From contig NZ_FNBN01000003.1 of assembly GCF_900102545.1 (NCBI RefSeq), positions 219,330-283,329 of the forward strand: a DNA stretch of 64,000 bases, given 5' to 3'. Under the pieces are notes generated by a model that was given only the letters and a program-made list of their open reading frames with translations, was not told the origin of the DNA and ran no database searches. This document shows, one piece after another, positions 8,061-17,547 of this stretch. The first letter of the stretch is position 1; the number at the start of each line of letters is the position of its first letter. A program made the position numbers and the translations under genes. The DNA is from Chitinophaga filiformis (GTDB lineage Bacteria > Bacteroidota > Bacteroidia > Chitinophagales > Chitinophagaceae).

Positions 8061-8391
8061 GCCGATGCCGGTTTATTCTATGCCCCCGAGGAAAGCCTGG
8101 AACTACAATTCGTCGACGGGATGGGCGCGCCGGCCAGCATGAAAATGGACAGTCTGCGTCTGTGGGAGAGAAGTGGGCGTCATCTGAACGAAGCCTTATA
8201 CTATCAACATTGCACCCTATTTGCAGAAGGGTAACAACCATATCGAGCTGCCGGTCACTAACTGCTGGATTAGCCGTCTCATTGGTGATGAGCGGAATAG
8301 TACGCAACAACGATATACTTTTTCTACATACAAACATTACAGCGCCGGGAATTCAACAGTGCCGTCGGGATTGGTTGGGAGGGTATGGTAG
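8061..8391 (+). pseudogene. C-terminal remnant of a GH106-type glycosidase
   Basis: Two frames together resemble the end of family GH106 alpha-L-rhamnosidase-like enzymes. From 8061 one frame reads ADAGLFYAPEESLELQF, then GAPASMKMDSLRLWE, like the family's GGPASVTFDxLxxWT segment. From 8200 the next frame reads TINIAPYLQKGNNHIELPV, then TNCWISRLIGDERN, like TNLWVNRLIGDE, and ends HYSAGNSTVPSGLVGRVW, stop at 8389. The two parts are joined by a frameshift and the segment between them (strand of the sugar-binding domain) is missing. The first several hundred codons are absent, so it cannot be functional. GH106 assignment is from memory of the motifs. Confidence 0.65.
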
Positions 8392-8747
8392 GTGTTTTCA
8401 AAATAGTTACCTTTTTTGTGCTTTTTGGTTTTTTTTGTCAATTTATTTTCTTTCCAAACATCAATTCTAACTTAAATTTGATGCCGCATAACGCTGTATC
8501 TAGCTCACGATAGAATGAAATGCTACAAAATGAATAGTCAACGAATAAGATAGGACGTTTTCAAGGACTTATTTAGCTTAACAAATAATACAGCAAAAGA
8601 TGGACGATAGAAATGCAACAGTTTACTATATTTAAATTATAGTTTTGTTATAAGTGTTGGTGTGTGAAACTCCGCCTTTCGGCAATATTTGAACGGTTAT
8701 TATCATACTATTACACTAGTTAAACCAGTTAGACCAATTACAGCAAA
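8392..8747. other. Gene-free gap before hsdM with a possible promoter
   Basis: This AT-rich 356-bp stretch has no credible gene. TAGTTTTG at 8640-8647 matches the TAnnTTTG -7 element and could start transcription of the hsd operon with a leader of about 95 nt; no clear -33 TTTG is present. Otherwise I see nothing in it. Confidence 0.35.
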
Positions 8748-11177
8748 ATGCCAATAAAAAAATCCGAGCTCTATAGCTCCATTTGGGCGAGTTGCGATGA
8801 ACTTCGCGGCGGCATGGATGCCAGTCAATACAAAGACTACGTATTATTCATGCTCTTTATTAAGTACGTATCCGATAAATACGCAAATTCTGACGATTTC
8901 GCACCACCGGTAACTATTCCTAAAGGCGCGAGCTTTAAAGATATGCTGTTACTGCGTGGTAAGGACGATATCGGTGATAAGATCAATACGCAAATTATCC
9001 AGCCACTGATTGACAGCAATTCCAGGTTGTCAAGAAGTGACTTCCCCGACTTCAACGATCCAAATAAGCTTGGAGAAGGAAAGGCCATGGTTGACCGCCT
9101 TACTAATCTGATCAACATTTTCAACAGCCCTTCGCTTGATTTCTCTAAGAATCGGGCTGATCACGACGATATTCTGGGTGACGCCTATGAATACCTTATG
9201 CAACATTTCGCGCAGGAGAGTGGTAAAAGCAAGGGGCAATTTTATACACCTGCAGAAGTGAGTCGCATCCTGGCCAAGGTAATCGGCATCAGCCCTAAAA
9301 ATTCAGTGGCTGCTACTACGGCTTACGACCCTACCTGTGGATCGGGTTCGTTGCTACTGAAAGTGGCAGCAGAAGCGGGCAAACACATTACGCTCGAAGG
9401 ACAGGAGAAGGATGTGACTACCTCCGGTCTGGCACGTATGAACATGATCCTGCACGATTTTCCTACAGCCAATATCATGGCAGGTAATACGCTGGCCAAT
9501 CCGAAGTTCAAAGACGGGGATAACCTGCGTACCTATGATTATGTGGTAGCAAATCCGCCGTTTTCTGACAAGACCTGGAGCGCGGGAATCACACCTTCTG
9601 AAGATCCCTTTAATCGTTTTGCATGGGGTGAACCGCCGACCAAGCAGGGTGACTATGCTTATCTGCTGCACATCGTTCGTTCCATGAAGTCCACCGGAAA
9701 GGCAGCCTGCATCCTGCCACATGGTGTATTATTCCGTGGCAATGCAGAAGCGGCAATTCGCAAACAACTTATCCGTTCGGGAATACTCAAAGGCATCATC
9801 GGTTTACCAGCCAACTTGTTTTATGGTACCGGTATTCCTGCTTGCATCCTGGTGTTGGACAAAGAAAACGCCTCTGCCAGCAAAGGCATTTTCATGATTG
9901 ATGCCTCCAAAGGCTTTATGAAAGACGGCAACAAGAATCGCTTACGTGAGCAGGATATTCATAAGATTGTGGACACCTTTAAAAAGCTGGAGACCATCGA
10001 AAAGTTCTCCCGTATGGTATCGCTCGAAGAAATTGCTGACCCAAAGAACGATTACAATCTCAACATCCCGCGTTATATCGATACCACTGAGCCGGAAGAT
10101 ATTCAGGATATAGATGCACATCTGAACGGTGGCATCCCGCAGCGCGATATCGATGATATGAAACACTACTGGGATATACTACCTGGATTAAAGAACACAC
10201 TTTTTGAAGAAGGTCGTAGCGGTTATCTAAATGCACGTTTGCATGCGCGGGATATCCGCAGCACTATTCAACAAAACAAGGAATTTTTAACACTAAAGGA
10301 AAATAATAAGAGCATTTTTGAAGGCTGGAAAAAGAAAGCCCTGCCGGAACTGAATGGATTTGACAAGGGTGCTCATCCTAAAGATTTGATCTATTCACTC
10401 TCAGAAAGCCTTCTTGACGATTTCCGCAAGGCAAAGCTTATCAACGCTTATGAGGTGTATCAACATCTGATGGATTATTGGAATGAGAATATGCAGGACG
10501 ATGCTTACCTTATTGCAGCCGATGGCTGGAAAGCGGAAACCCGCCGCGTAGTCGAGGAAGTAAAAGCTGGCAAAGATAAGGGCAAGCAAAAAGACAAGGG
10601 CTGGACCTGTGATCTTATTCCGAAGGCATTGTTGGTATCGAAGTATTTTGCCAAAGAACAGGAAGCCTTGGACACCAAGCAGGTAGAACTGGAAACAACG
10701 CAGGCCTCCCTGACAGAGCTGGAAGAGGAGCATGCCGGAGAAGATGGTGCTTTTGCCGAACTCGAGAAAATCAACAAAGCAGAGATCAGTAAGCGGTTGA
10801 AGGAGATAAATGGAATTAAAGATTATAAAGCGGAGGAAAAAATTCTGAACCAATGGCTAAAGTTAGACGCACAGCAAAGCACACTGAAGGCCGAAATAAA
10901 GAAGCTTGATGAAGCGCTGGATAAACTTGCTTATGAGAAATACCCTAAGCTCACGGAGGACGAAGTGTGCTCCATAGTCATCAATGATAAATGGCTGCCA
11001 ACTATTGAAGCCAGTGTGCAAACTGAAATGAACCGCCTGAGCCAGCAACTCACAGAGCGCCTGAAAGAGTTAATAGAGCGCTACGAAACATCGCTGCCGC
11101 AAATTCAACTGGCGTTGACCGAAGCCGAAGAAAAAGTAAAGTCTCACCTGGAAAAAATGGGGTTCGCATGGATATGA
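8748..11177 (+). CDS. hsdM: Type I restriction-modification methyltransferase subunit HsdM
   Basis: Adenine-N6 DNA methyltransferase subunit of a type I system; with HsdS it methylates, and with HsdR it forms the restriction complex. The N-terminal helical HsdM_N domain covers about residues 5-140. SAM-binding motif I is YDPTCGSGSLLLK (D194 to K205 region) and the catalytic motif NPPF starts at residue 269. At 809 residues it is longer than classic HsdM (about 500); the extra C-terminal third is charged and rich in predicted coiled coil (residues about 620-800). It overlaps hsdS by 10 bp, so the genes are translationally coupled. First gene of the operon hsdM-hsdS-hsdR-ygjP-like. Confidence 0.95.
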   Translation: MPIKKSELYSSIWASCDELRGGMDASQYKDYVLFMLFIKYVSDKYANSDDFAPPVTIPKGASFKDMLLLRGKDDIGDKINTQIIQPLIDSNSRLSRSDFPDFNDPNKLGEGKAMVDRLTNLINIFNSPSLDFSKNRADHDDILGDAYEYLMQHFAQESGKSKGQFYTPAEVSRILAKVIGISPKNSVAATTAYDPTCGSGSLLLKVAAEAGKHITLEGQEKDVTTSGLARMNMILHDFPTANIMAGNTLANPKFKDGDNLRTYDYVVANPPFSDKTWSAGITPSEDPFNRFAWGEPPTKQGDYAYLLHIVRSMKSTGKAACILPHGVLFRGNAEAAIRKQLIRSGILKGIIGLPANLFYGTGIPACILVLDKENASASKGIFMIDASKGFMKDGNKNRLREQDIHKIVDTFKKLETIEKFSRMVSLEEIADPKNDYNLNIPRYIDTTEPEDIQDIDAHLNGGIPQRDIDDMKHYWDILPGLKNTLFEEGRSGYLNARLHARDIRSTIQQNKEFLTLKENNKSIFEGWKKKALPELNGFDKGAHPKDLIYSLSESLLDDFRKAKLINAYEVYQHLMDYWNENMQDDAYLIAADGWKAETRRVVEEVKAGKDKGKQKDKGWTCDLIPKALLVSKYFAKEQEALDTKQVELETTQASLTELEEEHAGEDGAFAELEKINKAEISKRLKEINGIKDYKAEEKILNQWLKLDAQQSTLKAEIKKLDEALDKLAYEKYPKLTEDEVCSIVINDKWLPTIEASVQTEMNRLSQQLTERLKELIERYETSLPQIQLALTEAEEKVKSHLEKMGFAWI

Positions 11178-12439
11178 AGAATGGTCTCAAAATGACGGAA
11201 TTGGGATTAGTGCCAGAAGATTGGGAAATCGAATATCTGAGTAATTGCTGTTCAAAAATTACCGATGGCACTCATGACACACCAAAACCTGTTGCATATG
11301 GAATTCCGTTCCTGACAGCAGTTCACATAAAAGAGAACCGAATAGATTTTAATAATTGCTATTATTTGCCCGTTCCTGTTCATGAGGCGATATTCAAAAG
11401 ATGCAATCCGGAAAAAAATGATGTACTGATGGTGAATATCGGAGCTGGTGTTGCAACAACAGCTCTTGTTGAAGTTGATTATGAGTTCAGCTTAAAAAAT
11501 GTCGCCCTCCTCAAACCCAATGCGGCCAAATTGACCGGATCATTTCTGAATTATTGGCAAGTCTTTTATAAAAAAAACATCGTCAGCTCTATAATTGGTG
11601 GGGGGGCACAACCATTTTTATCATTAAGTCAAATTGGAAAGTTAAAAATTCCACTACCTGCAATCCCAGAACAAGCCGCCATTGCCACGGCCCTGTCCGA
11701 TATGGATGCGTTGATCACCCAGACCGAAAAGCTCATCGAAAAAAAGAAAGCGATCAAAAAAGGCATGATGCAGCGACTGCTTTCGCCTTATGATGCAGAG
11801 GGGAAGATGAAGATCGGGTGGGAAATTCTTCAACTCGGCGAAGTAATAAAAATTAGTAGAGGTGGGTCACCTAGACCGATACAAAATTATTTAACTGCTG
11901 ATCCAAGTGGAATTAATTGGATTAAAATTGGTGATACGAGTATAAAGGAAAAATTCATCACATCTGCGCAAGAAAAAATAATTACAGAAGGAATATACCA
12001 GTCTCGCCAAGTCTTCGTTGGTGATTTCCTCTTATCGAATTCGATGAGTTTTGGAAGACCTTATATTCTAAAAATTGAGGGATGTATTCATGACGGATGG
12101 TTAGTACTTCAAGAATATCAAAATACATTCGATAGTGACTACCTGTACTATCTATTAAGCTCAAACTTTGTATTGAATCAGTATCGAAGTTTAGCTGCTG
12201 GTAGTAGTGTTTTAAACTTAAACAAAGAAATTGTTGGGAATGTTAAATTGTTTAAACCAAGATCATTTCAAGAGCAAACTTCTATTGCTAAGACATTGAA
12301 TTCAATAGAGCATGAAATGAGTCATTTAAATGCTAGGCATGAAAAACTGCTATTTCTCAAACAATCCATGATGCAAACCCTACTTACCGGCAAAATCAGA
12401 ATATATAAACCCGAACATGAACCAGCAACCCCGATCTGA
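11168..12439 (+). CDS. hsdS: Type I restriction specificity subunit HsdS
   Basis: DNA-recognition subunit that sets the target sequence of both methylation and cleavage. The 423-residue protein has the standard two-repeat build: target-recognition domain 1 (about 15-165), a conserved helical spacer beginning [18 protein letters not shown] and ending [10 protein letters not shown], then domain 2 (about 215-370) and a second helix region with [11 protein letters not shown] and [16 protein letters not shown]. It overlaps hsdM by 10 bp and hsdR by 23 bp. A run of seven G residues at 11600-11606 lies in domain 1 within the conserved [11 protein letters not shown] stretch and could slip. Local A+T is higher than in hsdM and hsdR, as is usual for exchangeable recognition domains. 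Confidence 0.95.
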   Translation: MDMKNGLKMTELGLVPEDWEIEYLSNCCSKITDGTHDTPKPVAYGIPFLTAVHIKENRIDFNNCYYLPVPVHEAIFKRCNPEKNDVLMVNIGAGVATTALVEVDYEFSLKNVALLKPNAAKLTGSFLNYWQVFYKKNIVSSIIGGGAQPFLSLSQIGKLKIPLPAIPEQAAIATALSDMDALITQTEKLIEKKKAIKKGMMQRLLSPYDAEGKMKIGWEILQLGEVIKISRGGSPRPIQNYLTADPSGINWIKIGDTSIKEKFITSAQEKIITEGIYQSRQVFVGDFLLSNSMSFGRPYILKIEGCIHDGWLVLQEYQNTFDSDYLYYLLSSNFVLNQYRSLAAGSSVLNLNKEIVGNVKLFKPRSFQEQTSIAKTLNSIEHEMSHLNARHEKLLFLKQSMMQTLLTGKIRIYKPEHEPATPI

Positions 12440-15400
12440 ACGAGATTCCCAAAACCGGGTAGTGAAGCAGCTTTTCACTCAAACGCTCGGTTATACTTAT
12501 CTGGGTAATTGGGAGAAGCGTGACCATAACCGCAATATTGAAACGGATCTGCTCAAACAGAACCTACAGAAACGAGGTTACTCTGATGCGCAGATTTCCG
12601 CCGCTTTGCTGCAATTGGAAGTGGCTGCAGATGTCACCGGCACCACACTCTACCAGGCAAACATGCGCACTTATCATTTGTTGCGTTATCCCATCCGTGT
12701 CAAAACATCCGTAAGCAAACCTTACGAGGATGTGAACATCATTGACTGGGACAATCCGGCGAACAACGATTTCGGCATCGCCGAAGAAGTCACTCTCAAA
12801 GGTGGCTACCAACGCCGGCCGGATGTGGTGCTTTACCTCAACGGCATTGCTATTGGGGTAATTGAGTTCAAGCGCAGTTCGGTGGAGATCAACGACGGCA
12901 TCCGCCAGCTCATTACCAACCAGGAGGATATCTTCAACGAAAAATTCTTTTCCACTGTGCAGCTGCTTTTCGCCGGCAGCGACTCCCAGGGCTTGCGATA
13001 TGGTACCATTGGCAGCCCGGAGCAGTTTTTTGTGGAGTGGAAAGACAAAGATAGAAAGGGCAGTACTCTTTCCGGTGAATTGCTTGATGCACCATTGGCG
13101 CAGCTTTGCAATAAAGATACTATCCTTGATCTCATCCGAAATTGCGTCGTGTTTGATGCTGGGCAAAAGAAAGTACCGCGGCAGCATCAGTACAACGGCA
13201 TTAAAGCTGCACGGGAACGTATCCGTCAACGCGAGGGTGGGGTAATCTGGCATACTCAGGGCAGTGGCAAAAGCATCCTGATGGTGTTGCTTGCGAAGTG
13301 GATCATGGAGCATGATGCCGACGCGAGGATTCTTATCGTCACCGATCGTGATGAACTCGATAAACAGATCGAAGGAGTGATGCGTAACGCAGGGGTATTA
13401 CCTGAGGATGCACCCTCACCACGTATTACCTCAAGAGCAAGATTACTGGAGGCTATTGGCGCAACCACACCCCGATTGCTTTGTGCCCTTGTGCACAAGT
13501 TTGACACGACCGACCTGACCGGAGCTCTGCCGCCAGTTAGTGGAAAGTTCTATGTGTTTGTGGACGAATGCCACCGTACCCAGGGCGGCGACATGAATAA
13601 ACAGATGAAGCGTTGGATGCAGCATGCTATTTTCATTGGCTTTACCGGTACGCCCTTGCTGCGCAACGACAAGCAGACCACCCGTGAGGTATTCGGAACG
13701 AACATTCACACCTATAAATTCCATGAGGCAGTTGAGGACGGTGTTGTACTCGACTTGAAATACGAAGCGAGAAAAGTACCCCAGCAACTCACCTCGCAAG
13801 CCGCTATTGATAAATGGTTTGATGCGAAGACCAAGCATCTCAACAACTTCCAGAAAGCCGTGGTGCGCAAGGCCTGGGCTAATATGGAGAAGCTGATGAG
13901 CGCCGGCGAACGCAAACTACGCATTATTGCCAGCATCATCGAAGATTTTACCCTGAAAAACCGTCTGAACAATAACCGCGGTACAGCAATCCTGGTGGCG
14001 GCTTCCATTTATGATGCCTGCCACTATTACCGGTTATTCCTGAATACCGACTTCGGACGCTTTATAGGTATTGTCACCTCATACGAACCTAATCATAATG
14101 CAATTTCGAGAGAACCAGCCAACAGTGACGAACGATACAAGTTTGACACATATACGAAATATGTATTGAGACCTGACCAAACCACTGGGAAATATGAGGA
14201 GGAGATTAAGAGAAAATTTAAGGAAGAACCAGCCAATTGTAAACTGCTGATCGTAGTGAGTAAGTTGCTCACAGGCTTTGATGCGCCTTCCTGTTCATAT
14301 ATCTACCTGGATAATGAACTGCACGATCATAACCTTTTCCAGGCCATCTGTCGAACAAACCGCCTCGATGGCGAGGATAAGGACTTCGGGTATATCGTAG
14401 ATTTCAAGGAATTGTTCGGCAATTTGCAACAGGCCATTGCAGTATATACATCTGACGAACTGGATCTGGAAGGAGGTGGCGAAAAAGAGAATAATGTAGA
14501 GCTCAAACACTGGTTATTGGTTGCTCGGGAAAAACTAAATGCCGCCCGGGAAGGGCTCAATTATTTATGTGACCCAGTGGCTCAGCCCCGGGAAGTAGAG
14601 CAGTTTTTCGATTATTTTTGCGGAGATGCCTCCAATCCGCTTTCACTGAGCGAAACCGAGCCGCTGCGTATTGCATTCTATAAAGCAGTAGTAACTTATG
14701 TAAGAGCATACGGTGCTATTTCCCAGTGCATGAGTGAGGCAGGATACAGCGATAGTGAAATTGCAGACATTGAAGAGGAGATTGATTTTTATTCTGAAGT
14801 ACGTCTTTCTATTAAGCGCTATTCAGGAGAGGAACTTGATGTTAAGCCGTTCGAAGCCGATATGCGTCATCTGATGAATACCTATATCAAGGCAGAACCT
14901 GCGGATCCACTGGGTATGGTGGATCAGTATTCGCTTGTCGATCTGATCATCCGCACCGGTATTCACGACGCCATAGCTCAGAAGTTAAATCAAAAAGGCA
15001 AACTATCACGTAACGCTATTGCTGAAGGCATCATCAATAACGTAAGGCAGACGATTATTCGCGAGCGCCTTACCGATCCGCGCTTCTACGAAGAAATGTC
15101 GAAATTGCTGGATGACCTCATACGGCAGAAACACGAGGAGACTGAAGATTACGAAGCGTTTTTGCGAAACGCCGAAGAGCTTGTAAAAAAGATGGCGCAA
15201 GGACAGGACACAGACGACGTTCCCGAAAACTTGCGAGGCAAACCAGAATCCATCGTGATATACAACAACCTTCCTAATATTCTCTCCACCAATGGAGTTA
15301 GCAACCAGGATGCAAAAAAACAGACAGTTCATGATGATAAATTAATACAACTTGCATTGGAAATTGATCGTGTAATGCGTGAAAGTGCACCTGCAGGTTG

Positions 15401-15521
15401 GCGAGGCGATGATATACGCGAGAAGCAGGTCTTGAATGCCTTATTTCCTGTGTTAAATAGGGACCGGGGAGCAACCAAAGCATTGTTCGATCTCCTCAAG
15501 AATATGAATGGCTACGAATGA
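12417..15521 (+). CDS. hsdR: Type I restriction endonuclease subunit HsdR
   Basis: Motor and nuclease subunit that translocates and cuts unmethylated DNA. The N-terminal nuclease domain shows PDVVLYLNG (D136) and VIEFK (E150, K152), a PD-(D/E)XK site. The helicase part has Walker A TQGSGKS (residues 280-286), the DEAD-box-type motif DECHR (383-387) and motif [10 protein letters not shown]. Motif VI is in [17 protein letters not shown]-terminal helical domain (from about 850) probably binds the methylase core. The 1034-residue length is normal. The start overlaps hsdS by 23 bp; its stop overlaps the start of the next gene by 4 bp (ATGA). Confidence 0.95.
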   Translation: MNQQPRSERDSQNRVVKQLFTQTLGYTYLGNWEKRDHNRNIETDLLKQNLQKRGYSDAQISAALLQLEVAADVTGTTLYQANMRTYHLLRYPIRVKTSVSKPYEDVNIIDWDNPANNDFGIAEEVTLKGGYQRRPDVVLYLNGIAIGVIEFKRSSVEINDGIRQLITNQEDIFNEKFFSTVQLLFAGSDSQGLRYGTIGSPEQFFVEWKDKDRKGSTLSGELLDAPLAQLCNKDTILDLIRNCVVFDAGQKKVPRQHQYNGIKAARERIRQREGGVIWHTQGSGKSILMVLLAKWIMEHDADARILIVTDRDELDKQIEGVMRNAGVLPEDAPSPRITSRARLLEAIGATTPRLLCALVHKFDTTDLTGALPPVSGKFYVFVDECHRTQGGDMNKQMKRWMQHAIFIGFTGTPLLRNDKQTTREVFGTNIHTYKFHEAVEDGVVLDLKYEARKVPQQLTSQAAIDKWFDAKTKHLNNFQKAVVRKAWANMEKLMSAGERKLRIIASIIEDFTLKNRLNNNRGTAILVAASIYDACHYYRLFLNTDFGRFIGIVTSYEPNHNAISREPANSDERYKFDTYTKYVLRPDQTTGKYEEEIKRKFKEEPANCKLLIVVSKLLTGFDAPSCSYIYLDNELHDHNLFQAICRTNRLDGEDKDFGYIVDFKELFGNLQQAIAVYTSDELDLEGGGEKENNVELKHWLLVAREKLNAAREGLNYLCDPVAQPREVEQFFDYFCGDASNPLSLSETEPLRIAFYKAVVTYVRAYGAISQCMSEAGYSDSEIADIEEEIDFYSEVRLSIKRYSGEELDVKPFEADMRHLMNTYIKAEPADPLGMVDQYSLVDLIIRTGIHDAIAQKLNQKGKLSRNAIAEGIINNVRQTIIRERLTDPRFYEEMSKLLDDLIRQKHEETEDYEAFLRNAEELVKKMAQGQDTDDVPENLRGKPESIVIYNNLPNILSTNGVSNQDAKKQTVHDDKLIQLALEIDRVMRESAPAGWRGDDIREKQVLNALFPVLNRDRGATKALFDLLKNMNGYE

Positions 15522-16237
15522 GAGATGTGATTCAACTAGGAGATATCAGTATTGAAGTGGACAGGAAAGCGATAAAAAATGTACACCTGTCGGTACATCC
15601 TCCGGATGGAAGAGTGACCCTGTCAGCCCCTTTAAGCACGCGCCTGGAAGTGGCAAGGGCCTATGCGATCACTAAACTTGCCTGGATCAGAAAGCAGCAG
15701 GAAAAAATGAAGGAACAACTGCGGGAAACGCCCCGTCGATATGTTCAACGTGAATCACATTACCTCTGGGGAAGAAGATACTTATTGAATGTAGTGCATA
15801 CAGAAGATAAAGCGCATGTAACGATTGATCATAAGCGCATCACGCTGCATGTGAAAACCGGAAGTAACAGAAACAAACGGGAAGCCGTTATGTATGAGTG
15901 GCAAAAATCATTGTTGCACGATTATATCCAGGAGATAATTCCCAAATGGGAGAAAATGCTAGGAGTAAAGGTGAACGCTTACTATGTGCAGCGAATGAAA
16001 ACAAAATGGGGGAGCTGCAATCATCGTTCGGGCACTATCCGATTAAATACAGAACTGGTTAAAAAGCCAAAAGACCTTGTGGAATATGTGATCGTTCATG
16101 AAATGGCCCATTTGCTTTTTCCAAATCATGGCGAACATTATGTGGCACTGATGAACCGTTTTTATCCACGCTGGCGTGAAGCCAGAATGGAACTTAATGA
16201 GCTGCCGCTGAGCCACGTGGAATGGAAGATGCCGTAA
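15518..16237 (+). CDS. YgjP-like M48/SprT-type zinc metallopeptidase
   Basis: The 239-residue protein matches the YgjP-like family (often labelled M48 metallopeptidase or DUF45). The zinc motif HEMAH is at residues 194-198, with a further His in PNHGEHY (204-207). The conserved [18 protein letters not shown] segment precedes it. It starts inside hsdR (ATGA overlap), so it is the fourth gene of the restriction operon; this linkage with type I systems recurs across bacteria. Whether it processes a restriction subunit or does something unrelated is unknown. No signal peptide, so it should be cytoplasmic. Confidence 0.85.
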   Translation: MRDVIQLGDISIEVDRKAIKNVHLSVHPPDGRVTLSAPLSTRLEVARAYAITKLAWIRKQQEKMKEQLRETPRRYVQRESHYLWGRRYLLNVVHTEDKAHVTIDHKRITLHVKTGSNRNKREAVMYEWQKSLLHDYIQEIIPKWEKMLGVKVNAYYVQRMKTKWGSCNHRSGTIRLNTELVKKPKDLVEYVIVHEMAHLLFPNHGEHYVALMNRFYPRWREARMELNELPLSHVEWKMP

Positions 16238-16291
16238 AATTGTCAATTCTCTGATCACGCTACAACGTCTAAATAAATAAACAAGATCCTA

Positions 16292-17539
16292 TTAAGCCCC
16301 CAACACCCATTGTAACACCTGGGTTCCTATTTCCGTCTGCCACTTACTGATATCGGTAATCACCTTTATACCCATCACAGAACATTCTTTATCACTTAGT
16401 TGATGATGCTTATCATAGTAGATCCCTTTTTTAATGCCAAAATTCCCCGGATAAACCAACGCCACTTTTTGAGCATCATAAAATTCATGATACACATACA
16501 ATTGTCTTAAGTCATCCGGAGATGGATTACTACCATTCAGATTCTTCCATTTTGTATCGAGTACAACACATTTATCCTGCTCTGGCCCATATTTGAAAAC
16601 TATATCGGCCTTTATGCTCGACCGATAACCTGCCGCCGGTTTCCAAAAGTATTTTGATGCCTGCGCTATCACCCTATAGTCGGATAGTTGTTTTCTCAGA
16701 TATGCCCGGATGCTGACGAAAACAAAACGTTCCCAAAGCATATTCATATCAAACATTAACGCCAGTACATGATTTTTCCCTGTCCTGACATCAGGATGAT
16801 AGTTTAACAGTAATAAGCGCGCGATCTCGATAGCCTTCCGGTAATGTTCAGTTTTCCTGTTAAAGATTATTTTTTCGAACATTGCCTCAGTTACTCTGAT
16901 GTCCGACTGTTCAGGAAAATGGAGTAGGAGGGAGCCCATTCTGCTGGTTAATGCGGTATTGGAGTTTAGCTGTTGTAGTAAAAGGATGGCTTTGTAAAGA
17001 ATCTGGTGCAATGGATGCTGAACGTCGTATACTGTATGCCTCGTGAAAAATCGCTCTTTTCTTATCAGGTTCTTTTGAATCTGTTCACCAAACAGCAGGT
17101 TGCCCTTAAGAGAATTACAATTGCCATCTGCCTTTTTATATTTTTTTACCAGACCCAGATGTACTAAATGCTCTACTTCCTTAATGAATAATTCAAAATA
17201 TAAGTCAAGTATTGAATTATGCTTGACGTTTAAAGTACTACTGCTGGGCGCTTCCACGTCAAACACGCCAACGGAGCGCAGCATGCCTATGAGCGCTTCA
17301 CGCCATGCTGCTTTACTGTCTGTATGATCGGCCTTAGGTAGTACTTCTATGGTAGTTTTGCCTATCTGAATAACTCCAACATACTCACAGAACTTTACAC
17401 AATTGTTGCCAAGGGAGAAATAAGGCACACCATTTTCTCCATGAAAATCCTGAAGTGCCTCTAATAAAGTCCTGTCATTATGTAGTTTCAGCGTGTCATG
17501 TTCAAAGACAGTGAGAATATTTTGCTTAGCAGTGGTCAA
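16292..17539 (-). CDS. mcrC: McrC-family nuclease subunit
   Basis: Nuclease partner of McrB in modification-dependent restriction; McrB GTPase rings translocate and McrC cuts DNA containing methylated or hydroxymethylated cytosine. The 415-residue protein has the McrC N-terminal region (YFSLGNNCVKFCEYVGVIQIGKTTIEVLPK) split here only by its length, and the C-terminal PD-(D/E)XK part: SIKADIVFKYG supplies the Asp and VVLDTKWK the D-x-K, near residues 315-345. It lies 8 bp after mcrB on the same strand and converges with the hsd operon (55-bp gap). Confidence 0.9.
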   Translation of the reverse strand: MTTAKQNILTVFEHDTLKLHNDRTLLEALQDFHGENGVPYFSLGNNCVKFCEYVGVIQIGKTTIEVLPKADHTDSKAAWREALIGMLRSVGVFDVEAPSSSTLNVKHNSILDLYFELFIKEVEHLVHLGLVKKYKKADGNCNSLKGNLLFGEQIQKNLIRKERFFTRHTVYDVQHPLHQILYKAILLLQQLNSNTALTSRMGSLLLHFPEQSDIRVTEAMFEKIIFNRKTEHYRKAIEIARLLLLNYHPDVRTGKNHVLALMFDMNMLWERFVFVSIRAYLRKQLSDYRVIAQASKYFWKPAAGYRSSIKADIVFKYGPEQDKCVVLDTKWKNLNGSNPSPDDLRQLYVYHEFYDAQKVALVYPGNFGIKKGIYYDKHHQLSDKECSVMGIKVITDISKWQTEIGTQVLQWVLGA

Positions 17540-17547
17540 AGTTACTT

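Noticed and set aside
8162..8470. Plus-strand frame of 102 codons
   Set aside because: The segments resembling GH106 lie in the other two frames; this one has no likeness and is a by-product of the decayed gene.
12564..13313. Minus-strand frame of 249 codons
   Set aside because: Opposite the nuclease part of hsdR; the sense strand has clear motifs.
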